Source of the DNA: Ignavibacteria bacterium UBA6688
GTDB lineage: Bacteria > Bacteroidota > Ignavibacteria > UBA10030
Length of the DNA stretch: 8,826 nt
Reading direction: 5' to 3'
Assembly (NCBI GenBank): GCA_002454845.1
Contig: DKJQ01000071.1
Span: forward strand, 1-8,826
Part shown: positions 5,432-8,826 of the stretch, in pieces
Layout of the letters: the number at the start of each line of letters is the position of its first letter
How positions within the stretch are numbered: position 1 is the first letter of the stretch
The notes under the pieces: model-generated
Told to the model about the DNA's origin: nothing
Seen by the model: only the letters and a program-made list of their open reading frames with translations
Database searches by the model: none
Translations under genes and position numbers: made by a program

Positions 5432-5823
5432 ACCCCTCCCGGTTTTTCCCCGCCTCTTCGGAGCCGTTCCTTCAGGAGGAACAGCAGAACGAAGAGAAGC
5501 GCCCCCGCGAAATCGGCCGCCACATCCGCTATATCGGACGTCCGGGCCGGCACAAATGTCTGATAATACTCATCCAGGGCGGCATAGAGCGTGGTTGCCA
5601 GCAGGGCCCCCCATAGATTATGACGCCGCAACCAACGAAAACGTTGCTGATGAAAGAAAGCCCTCCTGGTCAGTAAGCACAGGACGAACCACATAATGGC
5701 GTGGATGACCTTGTCAAAACCCTCGGGGCTCTGGAGCGTGGCTAACATGCTCCATGAGGAGAGGAAAAAAATAAAAGCGAGCCAGAGAAGAGGTGGGAGT
5801 TGGTATTTGAGAATGTGCCTCAG
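5428..5823 (-). CDS. VanZ-like family membrane protein
   Basis: A small integral membrane protein of the VanZ-like family; VanZ itself gives low-level teicoplanin resistance, but most relatives, including ones like this, have no known role. Counting from the CTG at 5823 (131 residues), hydrophobic segments lie near 7-25, 38-54, 70-83 and 102-117. Family residues are D37-K-V-I-H41, D84-E-Y-Y-Q88, P92-A-R-T-S-D97-I-A-D100 and A-A-D-F-A-G-A. The frame is open to an ATG at 6012, but that would add 63 polar, non-family residues overlapping the upstream gene, and no ATG, GTG or TTG occurs near the expected start. I therefore favour the CTG that overlaps the upstream TGA as CTGA, with GGGAG seven bases before; an ATT at 5814 is the alternative. 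The stop is within the tonB promoter. Confidence 0.82.
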   Translation of the reverse strand: MRHILKYQLPPLLWLAFIFFLSSWSMLATLQSPEGFDKVIHAIMWFVLCLLTRRAFFHQQRFRWLRRHNLWGALLATTLYAALDEYYQTFVPARTSDIADVAADFAGALLFVLLFLLKERLRRGGEKPGGV

Positions 5824-7391
5824 ACGCCGGCTCCCTGCTCTGTCATAAGGATGGCCGCAGGCAGGAAGTCCAGGATATCCCGGGCTACAAGACTTCGAAC
5901 CCCCAGTTTCGTTGCGGCGAGATCTCCTGCCAAGCCATGTAAGTAGACCCCCGTAAAGGCGGCAGAATGCTGGTCCATTCCCTGCGCCCACATTCCGGCA
6001 ATGAGACCGCACAGGACATCTCCCGTACCAACAGTCGCCATCCCCGGGTTCCCGGTCGAATTGATATAGGTCATGCCGTCGGGACTTCCCGTCACGGTCG
6101 GCGCACCTTTGAGAACAAAGGTCACTCCCCCCTCCCGCGCGCCCCTCCTCGCAACTTCAACGCGGTCACGTTCAATCTGCTTTGGGGAAATGCCCAAGAG
6201 GCGTGAAGCTTCTCCGGCGTGAGGCGTAACAATTATTGCTGCCTTGAGTTTCCTGATCTTTGCCCAACCCAAAGAGACCAGAGTAGATAACGCGTCGGCA
6301 TCAACGACCAGTTTACCGCCGGTGCGACTTATAATTTCTTTCAACAGGGTTTGGGTCTCCGCGTTCAACGAGAGGCCGGGGCCAAGGGCCACAACATCAG
6401 CCCAGGCAATTTTCCCGAGGATCTTGTCCAACGCCGAAAGCGACAAGGTCCCATCGGTGGTCGAAGGAAGGGGAAGCACAATCTGTTCTGTCAGCTTTCG
6501 TGCAAGAATCGGGTAGACGGATTCGGGGGTTCCGAGGAGCACGGCCCCGGCTCCGGAGCGCAATGCGGCAGACGCGGCAAGCGCAGGGGCTCCCGTATAT
6601 CCCCTCGACCCGGCAAGCAGCAAGACCTTTCCTGCGGAATACTTGTGGAGGGTCGAGGACCTTCGAGGAAGGAGGCGTTGCACATCCTCTGCAACGACCA
6701 TCTTCTTGCGCAACGCGTGCGCGTGAACAACGACGGGAGGCAAACCGATATCGATGAGAACGACATCGCCGGCCCTGTCATGGCCTTCATTGCAGAGCAA
6801 TCCAGTTTTTATCAGTCCGAACGTCGTGGTGAGCGTTGCGGATACCGCGATGTTTTCGACCACCCCGGTGGTTCCATGGACCCCGGAAGGAATGTCCAGA
6901 GCAATAACGGGAAACCTCCGGTCGTTCAACCAGGCAATCCCTTTTCCGGCAATCCCTTTCACCTTTCCGGAGAATCCCGTCCCAAATATCGCATCGACTG
7001 CACAATGGATCGGGGGAAGGCGTCGAAGGACTCTTTGGCTGAACGGCTTGATCCAAAGTTGTTCGGGGTGAGACTTCTGTAATCTTTGCAGGATGAGCAA
7101 ATTTGTTTTCGCATCACCCTTGATGTCACGCGGAGAAGCGAGCAGGAGAACGATCACCTTTGCCCCCTTGTTCAGAAGATGCCGGGCGACGACGAAGCCA
7201 TCTCCCCCATTGTTCCCCTTCCCGCACAGGATGAGGATGGTCTTTTCCCTTGTGGGACCGAATCGTTCTTCAAGACACTCGGCACTCCCACGACCGGCGT
7301 TCTCCATGAGCAACAAACCGGGAATCCCATAGGTCCGGATGGCGGCCTTGTCGCACCATTGCATCTCTTCCGTGGAAACAACCGTGAGCAT
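5820..7391 (-). CDS. nnrDE: Bifunctional NAD(P)H-hydrate epimerase / ADP-dependent dehydratase
   Basis: This fusion repairs NADH and NADPH that have become hydrated: the N-terminal YjeF_N domain interconverts R and S hydrates and the C-terminal ribokinase-like domain dehydrates the S form using ADP. Domain one (about 1-220) shows G56-K-G-N-N-G-G-D-G65, the V-D133-A-I-F-G-T-G turn, D166-I-P-S-G and G203-H-D-R-A-G-D. Domain two (about 230-520) shows the lysine-glycine segment K250-Y-S-A-G-K, G337-P-G-L, D364-A-D-A, T389-P-H-A-G-E and the catalytic G455-T-G-D458. The 523 residues match the usual fusion. The ATG at 7391 lies 11 bases after nuoN and has no Shine-Dalgarno site, suggesting translation coupled to nuoN. 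Its end overlaps the vanZ-like gene. Confidence 0.97.
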   Translation of the reverse strand: MLTVVSTEEMQWCDKAAIRTYGIPGLLLMENAGRGSAECLEERFGPTREKTILILCGKGNNGGDGFVVARHLLNKGAKVIVLLLASPRDIKGDAKTNLLILQRLQKSHPEQLWIKPFSQRVLRRLPPIHCAVDAIFGTGFSGKVKGIAGKGIAWLNDRRFPVIALDIPSGVHGTTGVVENIAVSATLTTTFGLIKTGLLCNEGHDRAGDVVLIDIGLPPVVVHAHALRKKMVVAEDVQRLLPRRSSTLHKYSAGKVLLLAGSRGYTGAPALAASAALRSGAGAVLLGTPESVYPILARKLTEQIVLPLPSTTDGTLSLSALDKILGKIAWADVVALGPGLSLNAETQTLLKEIISRTGGKLVVDADALSTLVSLGWAKIRKLKAAIIVTPHAGEASRLLGISPKQIERDRVEVARRGAREGGVTFVLKGAPTVTGSPDGMTYINSTGNPGMATVGTGDVLCGLIAGMWAQGMDQHSAAFTGVYLHGLAGDLAATKLGVRSLVARDILDFLPAAILMTEQGAGV

Positions 7392-7402
7392 AGGGATGGG
7401 GG

Positions 7403-8826
7403 CTAAATCTTAAAGAAACCTTTTGTGAGGTCGACAATGAGAGAGGGATAGAGGCCCAGCAGAATCACCAGCACGGCAGCCGCACCGATGACCGCAAGGG
7501 CAAATCCAGGAATCCTTTCTTCAACCGTCGCCTTGCCATCACGGAAATACATCATCATAACGAGGCGGAGATAGTAGTAGACGGAGACAACGCTGGTCAG
7601 CACTCCGATCACCGCGAGCCAGAGCAGATCAGCCTTCACGGCAGCGAGGAAAACATAATATTTTCCGAAGAAGCCGGCGAAGGGAGGAATACCGGCCAGC
7701 GAGAACAGGAACACGGAGAGCAGGGCCGCTAGCACCGGACGCTGCGCGCTGAATCCTGCATAGTCCTCGAATGTGAGTTTGGTGTCGTCCCTTTGCTCGA
7801 CCCAGGAAATGATCCCAAACGCTCCGATATTCATAACGGTGTAGGCTGCGAGATAGAAAAGAACACCGGTCTCCCCCTCAGCATTCCCCGCGGCAATGCC
7901 GCTCAACATGTAGCCGGCATGCGCGATGCTGGAATAGGCAAGCATTCTCTTGAGGTTTGACTGTGCGATGGCGGTCACGTTACCGAGGATCATTGAAGCA
8001 GCAGCGATCAGGGCCAGCACCTCGCTGATGGGCGTCCCGCCAATAGTGAAGGTTCTGATGAACACCGTTACAAAGACGGCAAATGCGGCAGCCTTGGCTC
8101 CCGTGGACATGAAGCCTGTAATGGTGGTTGGAGCTCCCTCGTAGACATCAGGGGCCCACATGTGAAATGGCACGGCGGCCACTTTAAATCCGAACGCAAT
8201 TACCAGAAACCCTGTTCCGAGGACAAAAAGGGAGTTCTCAGAAAGCTGTGGATACGATTCGCTGATGAGTTTGAGATTGGTGGTTCCTGAAACCCCGTAC
8301 ACCAGGGCTATCCCGTAGAGGAGAAACCCCGTGGCAAAAGCACCAAGCAGAAAGTATTTGAGGGCCGATTCGTTTGCGGTCGCCTTCGTACGCATGAACC
8401 CCGTCAGGACGTAGAGGCAGACCGACATGAGTTCAATCCCAAGAAACACGATGATCAGATCCATCGCCGATGCCATCAGCATCATACCGAGTGTCGCAAA
8501 GAGAATCAAAATATACAGCGAACCCTTTTCCCGATAGAGGCGCTGCATGTACGGCCTGCAAAGAACGACCGTGAGAAAAGCAGAAACGGTAAACACCATG
8601 CTGAAATAGCTCGCGTAGCCCCCCTGGAGGATCATCCCGTTGAAGAGAATGACCTCCGTGCTCAGCGAGTTGGAGGAAAAGCCGAACGCCAATGCAATTC
8701 CCGCAAGGGACAACCAGTAGACCGCTGTCGACCTCTCTCCTTTCGTGCTGTCAACAAGAAGTGCGACAAGCCCGGTGATCGCGATGCTCACCATTGGGGC
8801 GCTCTTCCAAAGATCAGTCAGGGTAT
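7403..8826 (-). CDS. nuoN: NADH-quinone oxidoreductase subunit N (5' end outside window)
   Basis: NuoN is one of the three antiporter-like, proton-pumping membrane subunits of respiratory complex I. The frame runs without a stop to the window edge, and 10 codons before the ATG at 8794 (…D-L-W-K-S-A-P) continue a family-like N-terminus, so the true start lies upstream. Counting from ATG 8794 (463 residues), the key charged residues of the proton path are present: E121 in L-G-I-E-L-M, K204 in G-F-K-V-A-A-V-P-F-H, K234 in T-G-A-K-A-A-A-F and K377 in F-G-K-Y-Y. Signatures H211-M-W-A-P-D-V-Y-E-G-A-P and M284-L-A-Y-S-S-I-A-H-A-G-Y are intact, and roughly 13-14 hydrophobic segments are seen. It is normally the last gene of the nuo operon, which would then lie to the right; nnrDE follows after 11 bases. 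Confidence 0.96.
   Translation of the reverse strand, partial: TLTDLWKSAPMVSIAITGLVALLVDSTKGERSTAVYWLSLAGIALAFGFSSNSLSTEVILFNGMILQGGYASYFSMVFTVSAFLTVVLCRPYMQRLYREKGSLYILILFATLGMMLMASAMDLIIVFLGIELMSVCLYVLTGFMRTKATANESALKYFLLGAFATGFLLYGIALVYGVSGTTNLKLISESYPQLSENSLFVLGTGFLVIAFGFKVAAVPFHMWAPDVYEGAPTTITGFMSTGAKAAAFAVFVTVFIRTFTIGGTPISEVLALIAAASMILGNVTAIAQSNLKRMLAYSSIAHAGYMLSGIAAGNAEGETGVLFYLAAYTVMNIGAFGIISWVEQRDDTKLTFEDYAGFSAQRPVLAALLSVFLFSLAGIPPFAGFFGKYYVFLAAVKADLLWLAVIGVLTSVVSVYYYLRLVMMMYFRDGKATVEERIPGFALAVIGAAAVLVILLGLYPSLIVDLTKGFFKI

Noticed and set aside
4076..5563. Several plus-strand frames of about 190-218 codons opposite tgt and tonB
   Set aside because: They mirror well-identified minus-strand genes, have no ribosome binding sites of note and no protein-family resemblance.
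5824..6012. N-terminal extension of the vanZ-like gene up to ATG 6012
   Set aside because: The added residues are polar, unlike the family, and wholly overlap the conserved C-terminus of nnrDE in another frame.

Overview
The window is bacterial chromosomal DNA with a gene set of housekeeping type, and every gene I can support lies on the minus strand. Read in the direction of transcription (right to left) the order is nuoN (5' end outside the window), nnrD/nnrE fusion, a vanZ-like membrane gene, tonB, tgt, yajC, ribBA, greA, a CYTH-domain gene, tRNA-Gly(GCC) and tRNA-Cys(GCA). No mobile element, CRISPR array, phage gene or toxin-antitoxin pair is visible. The plus strand carries only antisense shadow frames.

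Organism. TonB with a short 'RLKYFKTFEVGLIIALAL'-type N-terminus, a menaquinone/complex I-type nuoN, no CCA encoded in the tRNAs, moderate G+C and AT-rich intergenic DNA together suggest a member of the Bacteroidota/Chlorobiota/Ignavibacteria assemblage or a neighbouring phylum. This is an inference from protein style, not a search. The best promoters have sigma70-like boxes (TTGACT, 17 bases, TATATT), not the TTTG/TAnnTTTG pattern of classical Bacteroidia, which favours the Ignavibacteria/Chlorobi side.

Layout. 7403-8826 is nuoN, followed after only 11 bases by the bifunctional NAD(P)H-hydrate repair gene (5820-7391). A vanZ-like gene overlaps the end of that gene, apparently by a CTGA start/stop overlap. 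tonB (4723-5364) has its own strong promoter, whose -35 box contains the vanZ stop codon, and ends at a clear terminator. tgt and yajC form the usual pair, both with TTG starts, and run into ribBA. A weak terminator and weak promoter separate ribBA from greA. greA ends at a strong terminator only 18 bases before the start of the CYTH gene. The last 600 bases are non-coding apart from two tRNA genes, with two tandem promoters, hairpins and an AT-rich inverted repeat at the left end.

How the genes relate. NuoN is a proton-pumping subunit of complex I, and NnrD/E repairs damaged NAD(P)H, the nucleotide complex I uses. RibBA starts riboflavin synthesis, the source of FMN for flavoenzymes including complex I. 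Tgt makes the queuosine precursor in tRNA, YajC assists SecDF, GreA rescues stalled RNA polymerase, and TonB energises outer-membrane transport, so the cell is Gram-negative in envelope type. I found no convincing undescribed system. The points worth a second look concern gene expression: a probable non-AUG start in vanZ, terminators sitting directly in front of genes, and the tandem promoter/hairpin arrangement before tRNA-Gly.
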